Assembly: GCA_963921185.1 (NCBI GenBank)
Contig: OY992531.1
Location: 150,828,171 to 150,892,170 of the forward strand
Direction of reading: 5' to 3'
From: Dasysyrphus tricinctus
Taxonomy: Eukaryota; Arthropoda; Insecta; Diptera; Syrphidae
Length of the DNA stretch: 64,000 nt
In this document: one piece after another, positions 1 through 10,317 of the stretch
How the letters are laid out: each line of letters starts with the position of its first letter
How positions within the stretch are numbered: the first letter of the stretch is position 1
The notes under the pieces: generated by a model
Databases searched by the model: none
Told to the model about the DNA's origin: nothing
What the model saw: only the letters and a program-made list of their open reading frames with translations
Translations under genes and position numbers: made by a program

Positions 1-868
1 GCAGTTCAACAGGCAGATTGGATATAATAGAACTATGCCAATTTATTAACGTGTTTCTATTATCCTTTTATTTACATAACAATTGAATAAAACTACACAG
101 AAGTAACCAAAAATAATCAAATAAATAAACTAAATATTCCTGTGAAATAAATTTTTTTTTGTTTTGTTTTTTTCTTGTTTATACATTTGACAGCTGTTTG
201 CACTGTTCTCTTTCTTGGGCATGTTCGACTGCTTGAATCAATTTAAGTTCCGGAGAAAGTGTTTATGTACAATGTACACTATGCCAGGTTCTGTAATGAT
301 GAAATCTGAAACAAAACACATGAGTTTCGATCCATTTTTAAAATCTTCTCGACGAATTTTGTCGATGCAAGGGTTATAGAACATGAGCATTGGTTTGCGT
401 TCTTCGAAAGCAAAAGAATTTTGAATTATCAATAAAAGTTTTTCAATTGAAATGTATGGTGACTTCACTCATTTGGTCTGTTTTGTTAAGGGATTTGACA
501 GCAAACTCGCTGACCGAACTTTGTCGGTACTGCTTGGATCCTTAAAAAATGAGCTCGGGTGGAGGTTTATTTATTTCGGCACTTATTTTTTCTTGTTTTA
601 ATTCGTTTTGTTGTGAAAACTTAAACACATTTTCAGTCAACAATACAAACTAAATGCAATTGTTATTTGTTTAATCTTTGCTAGTGCAAATAAGTGTTTT
701 TGTAAATATTTGTATAGATTCCAAATAAATGTGGCTTGGAAGGAAAAACATTCTTCGTGTTCTATGTTTGTACTTTGTCTGTGGTTGTTATGGTTGTTGC
801 TTGTAGGAAATTTAGAACTCGATAAGGGAATTTTCTCTTCATACCTCTTGGTTTCGGTACTTGCTAAG

Positions 869-1354
869 GGCTAGTTTGTTCACACTGTGTCAACTTCAAT
901 CAATGATTATTTCAATTGATTATCATTGAATGCATTTGTTCAACAAAATTTTAAACAGAGAATCCATGATTTGAGCACTTAGGTAATTGGAGAAATCACT
1001 AACTCGCCGATTATGTTTGATTAGCACGATTTAACAAAGATTTCCTGGAATTTCGTTTGTTCATCATTGGTTATTCCTAAAGCGTAGGTATAGAAAAAAG
1101 AAACAAAATCTATCGAATTCCTACGAACAAGGAACATGAATAAACAGAAACCAAGCATCGTCCACATTGTAAGAAAAAAATGAAAATTTGATTTGACAGA
1201 TAGACTTTAAAATGGAATGATTATTGGAAAAACTATGATTTATTATTCATACTGAAAAATGTGTGAACAAACATTCTCTGATTATCACAGATATATGGGT
1301 TTAACAGAATCAGTGATAATCTAGCAGATTTAACCCACTGTTAACAAACTGGCC
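869..1354. mobile_element. 486-bp MITE with CTAAG target duplication
   Basis: Termini are inverted repeats: GGCTAGTTTGTTCACA at the left and the complement of GGCCAGTTTGTTAACA at the right. The element is bounded by CTAAG at 864-868 and again at 1,355-1,359. The paralogous sequence at 4,436-4,440 has a single CTAAG and no insertion, which gives an empty site. Copies of the same length sit at 28,659-29,144 and 32,826-33,311. No coding capacity is seen. The 5-bp duplication and TIR do not let me assign a superfamily with confidence. Confidence 0.85.
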
Positions 1355-1982
1355 CTAAGTATGCTGAATTTTGTACCTCACAACGATGTCAAACGGGCAG
1401 AAAAATTCAGATTTGTGTGTGATGAGTGGTGAATATGTGATGCGGAGTGCTGTGTTGTATTGAAATTCCTTCTGTTTCGATTTTTATCTTTTTCGTATCG
1501 TACAAACTCCATTATGACACTTTGACATTTACAAATAATCTCAAAAAAGGCGTGTTTGGTTAGTTTTTGCAAGAACTGTCACTGTTTTTGTCGTTTAAAC
1601 TGGATTTTCTTAGGGCCAGTTGTACATCCGTGGTTTATAATGGTGGTTCAAGTATGTGATGGTAGCGATGTATATGGTTGAATCGATGTGTATCGTTGAA
1701 CTTCGCAGTTATTCCGCCGAAATCAGTGGGTTAAAATTTAAAAAAATAAATTAAGCTAAAGTTAGTTACGTTTAAGTTTACAAATTGTGAAGTGGTTTCA
1801 TACTAACATTAATCATCTAGTTGTTTATAAAAGAAAATGTTCGGGATTTTTATTTTTCATTGCTTCATAATTAAGAGCAAAGAAAACCTGCTCAAATTTA
1901 GCTCCCGAACCCACCGCTGCTTTTGTTTATAAATAAAAGAGAGTTTATGTCCCACTTCTTGGTGAAGAATTTTTATAGTAGC

Positions 1983-2126
1983 CGTGTTTTTTATTATCGG
2001 GATCTGGATCTGGATTAACTTTTACACGTAATACAAAAACAAAATAATGGGAAATTTTCTAAAATTGTTTTTGTAACACGTGTTAAAAGTAAATCCAGAT
2101 CCAGATCCCGATGATAATAAAACACG
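1983..2126. mobile_element. Hairpin MITE, copy 1 (GGGATCTGGATCTGGAT stem)
   Basis: This is a nearly perfect hairpin of about 144 bp. The left arm starts CGTGTTTTTTATTATCGGG and carries GATCTGGATCTGGATT; the right arm is its complement and ends in AATAAAACACG. The loop lies around AATGGGAAATTTTCTAAAATT. Flanking TAG/CTA bases suggest the true termini may be TAGGCGTG. Other copies: 3,246-3,389, 5,092-5,635 (interrupted) and 27,929-28,066. Confidence 0.8.
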
Positions 2127-2221
2127 CCTAGTGTTAGTTTAAGGAAACAGAACTTTTATTCTGTCATATTTGTAATTTGTCAACGCCCGAAGCCTGAAGC
2201 TACATTCCGATTTGCAAATTT

Positions 2222-3484
2222 ATAGCCAAACCACAATCAAGCGTTCGGTCGCGCCGACTTTGACATATTCAATAGAAACAATGCACTCTTATGGGGCAAT
2301 CTTAAATGTTACCTCAGGCGTCGGGCTTGCCTGAGATCGTAAATATCGTAAGCCTGAGCCAAACGCCCGAATAGATCTATTTTCTATTTCGGTGGCGCTT
2401 TGACAGCTGAGATGTTTTTTTTTTTTTGTGTTATTCTCTTTTTGGTGCGCATAGGAAGTGTTTTTTTAATTCAATTTAGCATTTTTGGTATAAAATGAAG
2501 AGAAAATAAATATTTTAAACAAGTATAAACTAAAAATTGTGTTTTTGTGTCTAACTTTATTAATAAATGCAACGAAAACAGCAGCAATAAAAATTATTGT
2601 ACATGTTTGAAGTAGATTTTTTGCAGTTCAACCTGCTGACTGGATACCTACATATAATAGGACTACAAATTTACTAACGTGTTTCTATTATCCTATTATT
2701 TATTTATCAATTTAATCAAACAACATTGTGATAACAAAAAATAATCAATAAAATAGTCCAAATATTACTGTGAAATTAAATGTTTTTGTTTTATTTATTT
2801 CTTTTCCAAATACCGTGTTTGGTTAGTTTTTGCAAGAACTGTCACTGTTTTTGTCGTTTAAACTGGATTTTCTTAGGGCCAGTTGTACATCCGTGGTTTA
2901 TAATGGTGGTTCAAGTATGTGATGGTAGCGATGTATATGGTTGAATCGATGTGTATCGTTGAACTTCGCAGTTATTCCACCGAAATCAGTGGGTTAAAAT
3001 TTAAAAAAATAAATTAAGCTAAAGTTAGTTACGTTTAAGTTTACAAATTGTGAAGTGGTTTCATACTAACATTAATCATCTAGTTGTTTATAAAAGAAAA
3101 TGTTCGGGATTTTTATTTTTCATTGCTTCATAATTAAGAGCAAAGAAAACCTGCTCAAATTTAGCTCCCGAACCCACCGCTGCTTTTGTTTATAAATAAA
3201 AGAGAGTTTATGTCCCACTTCTTGGTGAAGAATTTTTATAGTAGCCGTGTTTTTTATTATCGGGATCTGGATCTGGATTAACTTTTACACGTAATACAAA
3301 AACAAAATAATGGGAAATTTTCTAAAATTGTTTTTGTAACACGTGTTAAAAGTAAATCCAGATCCAGATCCCGATGATAATAAAACACGCCTAGTGTTAG
3401 TTTAAGGAAACAGAACTTTTATTCTGTCATATTTGTAATTTGTCAACGCCCGAAGCCTGAAGCTACATTCCGATTTGCAAATTT
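2222..3484 (-). mobile_element. TIR element family 1, copy L2 (internally deleted)
   Basis: It begins at the terminal motif ATAGCCAAACCACAATC and runs to the next identical terminus at 3,485. Relative to the 2.7-kb plus-strand copy at 27,742-30,428 it lacks the central part, including the segment that holds the 486-bp MITE. It is joined directly to its neighbours without spacer DNA. The 92-bp subterminal segment seen at 5,731-5,822 is absent at the junctions with L1 and L3. Confidence 0.65.
3246..3389. mobile_element. Hairpin MITE, copy 2
   Basis: Identical in structure to the hairpin at 1,983-2,126, offset by 1,263 bases as part of the tandem duplication. Confidence 0.8.
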
Positions 3485-5091
3485 ATAGCCAAACCACAAT
3501 CAAGCGTTCGGTCGCGCCGACTTTGACATATTCAATAGAAACAATGCACTCTTATGGGGCAATCTTAAATGTTACCTCAGGCGTCGGGCTTGCCTGAGAT
3601 CGTAAATATCGTAAGCCTGAGCCAAACGCCCGAATAGATCTATTTTCTATTTCGGTGGCGCTTTGACAGCTGAGATGTTTTTTTTTTTTTGTGTTATTCT
3701 CTTTTTGGTGCGCATAGGAAGTGTTTTTTTAATTCAATTTAGCATTTTTGGTATAAAATGAAGAGAAAATAAATATTTTAAACAAGTATAAACTAAAAAT
3801 TGTGTTTTTGTGTCTAACTTTATTAATAAATGCAACGACAACAGCAGCAATAAAAATTATTGTACATGTTTGAAGTAGATTTTTTGCAGTTCAACCTGCT
3901 GACTGGATACCTACATATAATAGGACTACAAATTTACTAACGTGTTTCTATTATCCTATTATTTATTTATCAATTTAATCAAACAACATTGTGATAACAA
4001 AAAATAATCAATAAAATAGTCCAAATATTACTGTGAAATTAAATGTTTTTGTTTTATTTATTTCTTTTCCAAATACCTACTATTTTTTTTATTTGACAGC
4101 TGCTTGGACTGTTTTATTTCTTGGGCATGTTCGATTGCCTGAATCAATTTTAGTTCCGTAGAGAGTGTTTATGTACACTGTCCAGGTTCTGTCAACCTCT
4201 ATTAGTTTAGTTTAATTTTGTAAGTCGTGCTGAGGAGATCATTTCTTGTTTTAATTCGTTTTGTTGTGAAAACTTATAAACATTTTCGGTAAACAATACA
4301 ACCTAAACAATAGAAACGGTCAACAACAAACTTAATTATAATTTGTTTAATCTTTGCTAGTGCAAATGTTGCTTGCAGAAAATTTAGAACTCGATAAGGG
4401 AATTTTCTCTTCAAACCTCTTGGTTTTGGTACTTGCTAAGTATGGTGAATTTTCTTACCTCACAACGATGTCAACCGGGCTCCGGGCAGAAAAATTCAGT
4501 GTGTGTGAGTCGTGAATATGTGATGCGGAGTGCTGTGTTGTATTGAAATTCATTCTGTTCCAATTTTTATCTTTTTCGTATCGTACAAACTCCATTATGA
4601 CACTTTGATATTTAAAAATGTCGAAAAAGGTGTGTCTCGTTAGTTTTTGCAAGAACTGTCACTGTTTTAGCCGCTTTAACTGGATCTTCTTAGGGCCAGT
4701 TGTAAGCCCATGGAGTGGCAATTTTAACTCGCCGATTTTGACGGATTAATTGTGGTTCAAGTATGTGATAGTAATGATGTATTATATGCTTGAACCATCG
4801 TTGAACTTCGCAGTCATTCCGCGTAATCAGTGGGTTAAAATTAAAAATAAATGAAACTAAGCTAAAGTTAGTTACCTGTTATAAATTTTACAAATTGTGA
4901 AGTGGTTTCATACTAACATCAATCATCTATTTATTATTTTAAAAAAATATTCGGGATCCTTATTTTTCATTGCTTCATAATTAAGAGCAAGGAAAACCTG
5001 CTCAAATTTTGCTCCCGAACCCACCGCTGCTTTTTTGTTTATAAATAAAAAAGAGATGTCCCCCTTCTTGGTGAAGAATTTTTATAGTAGG

Positions 5092-5635
5092 CGTGTTTTT
5101 TTATCATCGGGATCTGGATCGGGATTAACTTTTACACGTAATACAAAAACAAAATAATAGGAAATTTTCTAAAATTGTTTTTGTAATACGTGTTCAAAGT
5201 AATACTACGTTTTCACCGAACACTAAACCGAGATTTCATAAGATTTACCTCGGATCTTCTTTAAATCTCCAAGATTTACCATACGAAATGTTTTCGTTAA
5301 TCTACAAGATTAAAAATTATTCTTGTTAAATCTCCCTCGAACAAATAGTTGAACAAATCAAACTAACCTATTCTTATATGGTGCTGAAGGATTAATAAGT
5401 GGCTGGATTCAGTTCTCTACTGTTTGACACAAAAAAAACATTCTGTCTCACTTCCGCTTCATAAGAAAAAATGAAACCTCTTTTGCTTTTGAAGTGTGTT
5501 GTCAGAGTTAATCTTCTATTTAATCTTTTCAGCCGGCGAAAACAGCACATAAATCTTTTTCCTTAAATCCCAGATTATCTTTTGGTGAAAACGTAGTGTA
5601 AATCCAGATCCAGATCCCGATGATAATAAAACACG
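5092..5635. mobile_element. Hairpin MITE, copy 3, interrupted by another MITE
   Basis: The same stem sequences as at 1,983-2,126 are present, but the right half of the stem is separated by the 396-bp insertion at 5,203-5,598. The intact copies supply the empty site. Confidence 0.8.
5203..5598. mobile_element. 396-bp PIF/Harbinger-type MITE
   Basis: Terminal inverted repeats are TACTACGTTTTCACCGAA at the left and the complement of CACTACGTTTTCACCAAA at the right. The element is flanked by TAA at 5,200-5,202 and 5,599-5,601. The intact hairpin MITE copies show the uninterrupted sequence with one TAA. A 3-bp TWA target duplication is characteristic of PIF/Harbinger elements; that assignment is inference, as no transposase is present. 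The interior is AT-rich with several AAATCT/AGATTT inverted motifs. Confidence 0.85.
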
Positions 5636-5730
5636 CCTAGTGTTAATTTAAGGAAACGGAACTTTTATTCTGTCATATTCGTAGTTTGTCAAAGCCCGAA
5701 GCCTGAAGCTACATTCTGATTTGCAAATTT

Positions 5731-5822
5731 AAGGGTCGCGCTTTATGACACACACTATCGTAAAGTCAGTGAAAAGCCCGTCAAAGCGCGAGCGACCGAA
5801 CGCGAGATTGTGATTTGGCCAT
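5731..5822 (-). repeat. 92-bp terminal segment of TIR family 1
   Basis: The segment begins AAGGGTCGCGCTTTATGACA and ends GAGATTGTGATTTGGCCATT. It contains an internal stem formed by GGTCGCGCTTT and its complement near GTCAAAGCGCGA. A second copy starts right after the Gypsy element (20,966-21,055) and a single inverted copy opens the plus-strand element at 27,742. Before the Gypsy insertion, two copies stood in tandem here. Confidence 0.8.
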
Positions 5823-5824
5823 TA
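5821..5824. repeat. Left target duplication ATTA of Gypsy element 1
   Basis: ATTA directly precedes the left LTR and is repeated at 20,965-20,968 directly after the right LTR. Joining the flanks with one copy removed restores the tandem 92-bp repeat without a break. Confidence 0.9.
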
Positions 5825-8800
5825 TGTAACGAATAAAAAATGGTGTGGTGATGTAGCAGAGTGTATATCCAGCGACCAATGCACGTTGACAAACAGCCCC
5901 ACGTTGGGTGCTATCCGTAACGAACAAAAGCTGATAAACATACACAACACATTTCCGCCGCATGCACCACCTCCACAGATTCCTTTACAGAAGTGAAGCA
6001 AGACAAAAGACTGGCTTAATAATAAGTCTGAACAATCGCCTTACTTCACCTTTGAATATGCTTCGATGTCTCGCATACTAAACTTTCAAACACCAAAAAT
6101 AATCGTCGACTATCTCAGCCGAGTTATATCGAAAATCATTATACTTCACAAAACCGTCATGATAACTCAAATGAATTATATCTCCTTCCTCGGTTCCTAT
6201 ATTTCAAACTGACTATCATAACTCTAAACTAAACAGACACCGATCATATCCAAAAGAGAAGAAGAATGAATATAGAGGCGCTCTCGGTTGATCACATCTT
6301 TTCTATTCATCCCCTTTCTTAAGGAATCTCTCCCCACTCTATCATTGTCCCTACTCTCTTTCTAGTTACCCAAATCGAAAATAAAAACAACTACACTAAA
6401 TGGGGTTGTTCCCGCTCTACAGCCACAGTAGGTCTGCTGGGTGCACGATTGCTTAGCTCGCCGGATGAGGGGAGGATCTTGCAGCTGGAACACGGAACGG
6501 TGTTACATTATTTACAGACCTGATAAATCCTTGCTTTTCTGGATTAATAAAAATGGTTGGTTTGCTAGGCCCGAATATGACTAAGAGTAACGGAAATATA
6601 TTTAGTTAACTTGTCCTGAACGTTTATTTATTTATTTTTGTATATGAGCGTTGATTCACACACAGTTATAGAGAACTTGGTTGTTATAGTCTCTTGAGCA
6701 TAACTTAGCCCGCCCTATCCTATTAGCCGTATAAACTAATAAAAAACCTTGGTTTTCATTTTGCTCTGATGTTCGAAAACCCCTGAAATCGGAAGACAAG
6801 ATGTTATTGTTCTTCCTTAGCCTGTCTAACCCACCCTCATAAAATATCACGAAATCATCTCTCCGCTCTATCTCATGACGAATCTTCATTGGCCGAATTG
6901 AATTTTTCGAAGATTACCCATACCTTAATGTGCTAGAGAAATTCCCTAAAAGAAAATCTCCCTCGCACTAGCTAACTTACTTACTATCATCATATCCAGT
7001 ACTCTCTCATCCCTTTACAAAAATTTATTCCAAACTCATATTTATATTTAGCATAATCTCAACAAAATTTTATTTAAAGTTTGTTTTCTTATCTCTAACA
7101 AATTATTACCAAAATATATAATATCTCTATCTATAATTATTCTTAACCACATAACCAATAATTATTTCTCCACTCACTCAAATACTAAATTTTGTTTAAC
7201 TAAAAATTTGTACTCAAAATTATTTCGAGGATCTAACAAAAGTGTATTCGTTTCACTCTCTTAGATCTCGAATAGCTTAAAAATTATTTGTTTATTTTAT
7301 TTTCTTAAAGGTCGACGTACTAATAGACTTAACTAAAAGTAACGTCTCGCTGTTTTGTGTTTTGATTTATTTTTGGTTTTGTTTCTTAAAATTATAATTG
7401 TTTTAATGGTCTTATCTTTTCTGTAAAATTTGTTTATAGTCGATTTTTGGTTTCTTTATAACGTAATCTTATATGTGTTTCATATGTTCGCATATGATAT
7501 TATTTAAAAAAATTTCAGCAAAATTATGTTTTAGTTTTCGAATCACCCCAATATTTAAAAATCAATTTGTTTATCAAGATATACCACAAATAAATATATT
7601 CGATAGCAATATAGTTTAACAAAAATAAAAATGACTCACCAGATCTTATCCATCGTAGAAGTGCACTTGTACATTGATGTTGATCTATCTGCATACCATG
7701 ATGAAATGTTAATGCTTGATTGATGTTCAAATTGATTGTTAGTTAAATTGATTCTTGAATTTTTCGACTTTCCTTTATGATTATTTCAGATGTTCACCAA
7801 ATGATTTGGACTTTATGATTTAATTTACCCGAGGAGTGGAAAAATTTACATTCCTTTTCGTTATGTATCTTCCTAAACTCTACTCTTTAATCTAAATAAA
7901 TCTTACAATATAATCTAAATTTTGTCTACTCTGATTCTAAACTTTGCTGTATTTAATTTTCTACAATTATTTTTCACAGTGCTGTGTTTTTATGTTTCTT
8001 TTACTTTAACTTATTCTTTATTTTCGACTCTCTTGCTTTTGCTTTCCGCTTTATCTTATTTTTCTTTAATATAGTTTCATTGGCTTTCGTTCATCTATCA
8101 CTTTATTTCAAATCTATAATTTCTATCTTTACTTTTCAATAAATTTCTTTAATTATTCTTTAACTTTACTTTCTGTTCCCTAAATGTTTTCTCTTTTATT
8201 TTACTTAATTTTATCTAGTCATTGATTTTCCAAAATGTTACTTTATGTTTCAGATAATTTAATCTCAATCAAAAATTTATTGCACGTATCTATATCTATA
8301 TCTCATCACTTTAGTTTCACAGATCTTATCATGCTTATACTATCTTATCTTTCAATCTATATGTTTAGCGATCGAGTCATTTATCCACGGATAAAATGAT
8401 TCTCGTTAGGCGGTTTTCTTTTTCAGGTATTTGACGGTAAGTATCATTTTCTACCCTATCTACACAGCACTATTTTTTTCTCACTAGGTTTTCACTGCAC
8501 TTAGATAGCATAAAATAAAATATATAACTACAAACACTTCTTAGATATAAATACCAAATCCTTAGTTATGTTTCCTCGGATACTTTTTATTTCACAAGGC
8601 GGTTCCACTGACCACCATCGGCTTACACAGAAGATGACAATAGATATTAAAGTTATTTTAATATCTTGATTGAAGATCTCGTTGATGATGTGCAACTGCA
8701 ATTGCGACTTGACTGATGATATAGTTTAACTATTACTTGACTGATGTTATGGTTTCTATGACTTGACTGATGTATTATAAAATTTAAAGGTTTTCTCGTT

Positions 8801-10189
8801 TTCTCGTTTTCGGTGTTTCTTTTAGCTACGTGACTGGACAACTGCTTAGAAGAATGATCTAGTCTCAGGTCAATGTACTCTCATTGAGAATACTCAAGAT
8901 GAAAATTATTGCGGTAGGTAAGTATACTGGTTGCAGAACAAATACCCACCACGTGTTGCATGTATGTATATACTTGCGACAACAATGTGTATTCTATTTT
9001 TTTTGCGATTGAATACCGCTCCAATCAAATCCTGGCTAGTAATGCCGAAATGGTGTGAATGAAATCGAATTCTCTAGAATCTGAATTCTAAATCGAGATG
9101 AATTAAATTCGGTTGTCTGGCCGTTGCTTGTATGTATGTATGCGGAAGTTCTCGGACACGTGTGTCTATCGAATCTTCCTCGATTTTCTTGATGCTTTTT
9201 ATGTTTTATTTCTTGAGTTTTCTTTCTTATTTTCGCAGGTTGTCTTGTTCACGAGCTAAAATAACGAACCTACGTGGGAAATAAAAAAGAGTATAAGTTT
9301 CTTGTATGTATGGTTGCATGTGCTCATGTGCTTTTCACTGTTTCGTGTTCTTTTCTTTTGGTTTTCAGATTTCTTTTCGTATTTTAGGTTTCTTTTGACT
9401 TAAGCACTCTTTTTAGGTTTTATTTCACTGAATAAAGATATACAAATGATTTACCTTTTTCGTGGATTAATAATCCTAATTAAGCAGGAACATCGGGCGA
9501 GTGTGTCTAGAAATTTCCAGACCCCTTTTTTGTGAAGCAAATTTAGATTCGCCCACCAAGGCAATTAGCCTCGCTGTTGGTTTAATAACCTGAATGATTT
9601 AAAGATTATTTCACTACAGGATGCTTAAGATTTTTATGAATGTTTTACAACTTACCAAAATTAGAAATGAAACTAATTAAATGGACTGATGTGATTGTGA
9701 TGACGGCCAGACAGAAAAGAATGATGTCTGTCGACGTCGTTAAATATGAAACCTATCAAAGCGAAGATAGCTACAGCTACATGGTACTACATGAGAATGA
9801 AACGGAATAGTTCTGTTTTCCTCTGTTTGCATGTGACTGATATTAGGTCAGTTCAGCTTCTTGATAGTTTCTTATTAGATTCTGTTTGTATAACAGTTGA
9901 TGTTATAAAAGTTTGTTTATTTTGATAAGATGATAGATGCCTTTGAAGATTATTCAAAGAAAAATGAATCTTATCAGAAAATAAACAACAATAAAATACT
10001 CTGGGTATTGTTTAAGTCATTTATGAATTGAGTTTACACGTTGAAGGTGTATGTCAATATGAGGATTTTGGAATTAATAATAGTTTGGGTACGTCAGATT
10101 GCTATTATTCTTCTCATAGTCTCAGACGTTGAGTTTTGAAAGGGTCTCTAAGTCCTTCGAATATGAGAAGTTGATGAGCGTTTCCTACA
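5825..10189 (-). repeat. 3' LTR of Gypsy element 1 (4,365 bp)
   Basis: On the coding strand it starts TGTAGGAAACGCTC and ends GTTACA, that is TG...CA ends. It is a direct repeat of 16,600-20,964. I see no conserved reading frame: the short frames in it (for example 6,656-6,889 and 7,524-7,730) either occur in both copies by identity alone or, as at about 9,740-10,030, are broken in one. A GC-richer patch lies at about 6,410-6,510; the rest is AT-rich with TGTA runs. Confidence 0.95.
5896..5913 (-). other. Degenerate primer-site copy inside the 3' LTR
   Basis: The 18 bases differ from the functional site at 16,580-16,597 by two transitions. They are followed by TC and then by a near copy of the LTR edge (GTAACGAACAAAAG), at 71 bases from the LTR boundary, as in the other LTR. 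Confidence 0.8.
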
Positions 10190-10317
10190 CAACTTGTTCT
10201 TTCGACTAGTCCCTGACTCGTCTAACGAACAAGAAATGAAACAGCGAATGTGTTTGATATTTGCTCTAAAGAGAGTCTCATGCACAGCTGACAGCCGGGC
10301 TATGATACTATCTGACT
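10190..10317 (-). other. Short 3' untranslated stretch and presumed polypurine tract
   Basis: Between the pol stop and the 3' LTR there are 128 bases. Immediately before the LTR the coding strand reads GTCGAAAGAACAAGTTG, which is purine-biased but interrupted by C and T. A canonical long purine run is not present, so the plus-strand primer is either this imperfect tract or cannot be recognised. Confidence 0.4.

Larger units (their letters stand above)
1..2221 (-). mobile_element. TIR element family 1, copy L1 (cut by window edge)
   Basis: This stretch is the inverted counterpart of the plus-strand copies at 27,742-30,428 and 32,478-34,596: base 1 matches about base 30,015 read backwards, and the match runs to about 2,220. 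The left end lies outside the window. It contains a nested 486-bp MITE (869-1,354) and a hairpin MITE (1,983-2,126). Short reading frames recur in all copies (for example 238-468) but lack an ATG and match no family I know. The family has inverted termini of the type ATRGCCAAAYCACAATC, so a cut-and-paste DNA transposon is likely; no transposase is visible, so the superfamily is open. Confidence 0.65.
1551..4076. repeat. 1,263-bp exact tandem duplication (two units)
   Basis: Unit 1 is 1,551-2,813 and unit 2 is 2,814-4,076; every landmark recurs at an offset of exactly 1,263. Only about two base differences were found by eye (near 1,715/2,978 and 2,575/3,838). Each unit joins the inner part of one family 1 copy to the outer end of the next, so it is an internally deleted element plus a junction, duplicated recently, probably by unequal exchange. 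Confidence 0.9.
3485..5822 (-). mobile_element. TIR element family 1, copy L3 (older, diverged)
   Basis: It starts with ATAGCCAAACCACAATC and ends in the 92-bp terminal segment just before the Gypsy LTR. From 4,077 on it is visibly more diverged from the other copies. It lacks the 486-bp MITE (empty CTAAG at 4,436-4,440). Its hairpin MITE has been interrupted by a Harbinger-type MITE. The young Gypsy element landed in its terminal repeat. Confidence 0.65.

Noticed and set aside
238..468. A 76-codon frame repeated almost unchanged at 29,546-29,776 and 33,713-33,943
   Set aside because: It starts at GTG right after an in-frame stop, has no ATG, and matches no family; its conservation follows from recent copying of the surrounding DNA.
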